This document shows, in pieces, positions 5,500 to 5,902 of a stretch of 5,902 nucleotides of DNA. The DNA is from DASQQQ01 sp036390995 (GTDB lineage: Bacteria > Actinomycetota > UBA4738 > HRBIN12), in the NCBI GenBank assembly GCA_036390995.1, contig DASWAT010000005.1:1-5902 (forward strand), in the 5' to 3' direction. Under the pieces are notes generated by a model. It was not told where the DNA came from. It made no database searches and saw only the letters and a program-made list of their open reading frames with translations. The position numbers were made by a program, and so were the translations under genes. Every line of letters begins with the position of its first letter. The first letter of the stretch is position 1.

Positions 5500-5902
5500 T
5501 CAGTCTTCCTCGCCGCGGCGGAGGCGCTTGGTCTGCGATCGGCGCCGTTTGCCGGCAAGCCGGCGCTCGGCGGAGCCTCGGGTCGGCCGGGTTGGGCGAC
5601 GCCGAGCGGGGGGCGGGGCGATCGCCGAGGCGAGGAGCGCGGCCATGCGCCCCAGCGCGGCCTCGCGGTTCTGCAGCTGCGATCGATGTTCGGAGGCGGT
5701 GACCGTGAGCACGCCGTCGACGAGCCGGTCGGCCAGACGCTCGAGCGCTCGAGCCCGCTGCACCGGCCCGAGCGCGGTCGTCTTGGTCACATCGAGGCTG
5801 AGCTCCACGCGCGAGTCGGCGGTGTTGACCGACTGACCGCCCGGCCCCGAGGACCGGCTGAACCGCCACCGCAGCTCGCGGGCGGGCACCACCACGGAGC
5901 GG
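5500..5902 (-). CDS. arfB: ArfB-type alternative ribosome-rescue peptidyl-tRNA hydrolase (start at or beyond window edge)
   Basis: The frame is open from the window edge to the TGA 5500-5502. A GTG at 5895 gives 131 residues, but the codons before it (Arg-Ser) fit relatives that begin with a few more residues before VVVPA, so the true start probably lies outside. Counting from 5895, residues ~8-90 are the class-I release-factor-like catalytic domain with FSRSSGPGGQSVN (12-24), whose GGQ (19-21) hydrolyses the ester bond of peptidyl-tRNA. DSRVELSLDV and VTASEHRSQLQNR (65-77) are further family signatures. Residues ~98-127 are a basic Arg/Lys tail with TRPTRGSAERRLAGKRRRSQ (102-121), which in ArfB enters the empty mRNA channel of stalled ribosomes. 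Release-factor stop-codon recognition domains are absent, as expected. The tail looks complete, so the stop is in the normal place for the family. The cupin sequence continues in the same frame straight after this stop. Confidence 0.9.
   Translation of the reverse strand, partial: RSVVVPARELRWRFSRSSGPGGQSVNTADSRVELSLDVTKTTALGPVQRARALERLADRLVDGVLTVTASEHRSQLQNREAALGRMAALLASAIAPPPARRRPTRPTRGSAERRLAGKRRRSQTKRLRRGEED

Noticed and set aside
5310..5558. 82-codon minus-strand frame starting with ATG, considered as a possible cupin N-terminus by frameshift
   Set aside because: Its sequence is Ser/Arg-rich with no cupin similarity before or after the core, so it does not supply the missing N-terminus.
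5246..5836. 196-codon open frame on the + strand opposite the cupin and ArfB
   Set aside because: The Ser/Arg/Thr-rich product has no motif. The minus strand shows a GGQ release-factor motif and cupin metal ligands.

Overview
This is a GC-rich window with dense coding, short intergenic gaps, several GTG starts and TAnnnT-type -10 boxes, one of them placed as for a leaderless mRNA. Together with the gene families present, this suggests an actinobacterium-like chromosome, perhaps from an uncultured soil or water lineage. That assignment is inference, since no rRNA, tRNA or other marker gene is present. I see no mobile element, CRISPR array or tRNA, and the gene content looks like ordinary chromosomal housekeeping and accessory genes.

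Layout from left to right. (1) The 3' end of a secreted, probably lipid-anchored cupredoxin-like protein (+), with a complete His/Cys/His/Met copper-site pattern. (2) A gap of about 170 bp between convergent genes that holds nested inverted repeats. (3) A LiaF-like membrane protein (-) with four membrane helices and a C-terminal beta-repeat domain. (4) A divergently transcribed tandem-GNAT acetyltransferase (+), probably leaderless. (5) A small acidic protein of unknown function followed 21 bp later by a two-CBS-domain protein (+), probably one operon. (6) Converging on it with only 21 bp between stop codons, a large SulP anion transporter (-) that carries a STAS domain and a cyclic-nucleotide-binding domain on its C-terminus. 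(7) Upstream of the transporter on the same strand, a cupin domain that has kept all its metal ligands but has no start codon. It continues in frame directly after the UGA stop of (8), an ArfB-type ribosome-rescue peptidyl-tRNA hydrolase whose 5' end lies at or beyond the window edge.

Working together: the common thread is envelope and small-molecule sensing (copper protein, LiaF-like envelope-stress protein, CBS adenylate sensor, transporter with a cNMP domain), but neighbourhood alone does not prove a shared pathway. The two points most worth a second look are the start-less cupin joined in frame to arfB through a UGA codon, and the SulP-STAS-cNMP fusion facing a CBS-domain operon. I find no clear evidence of a wholly new system.
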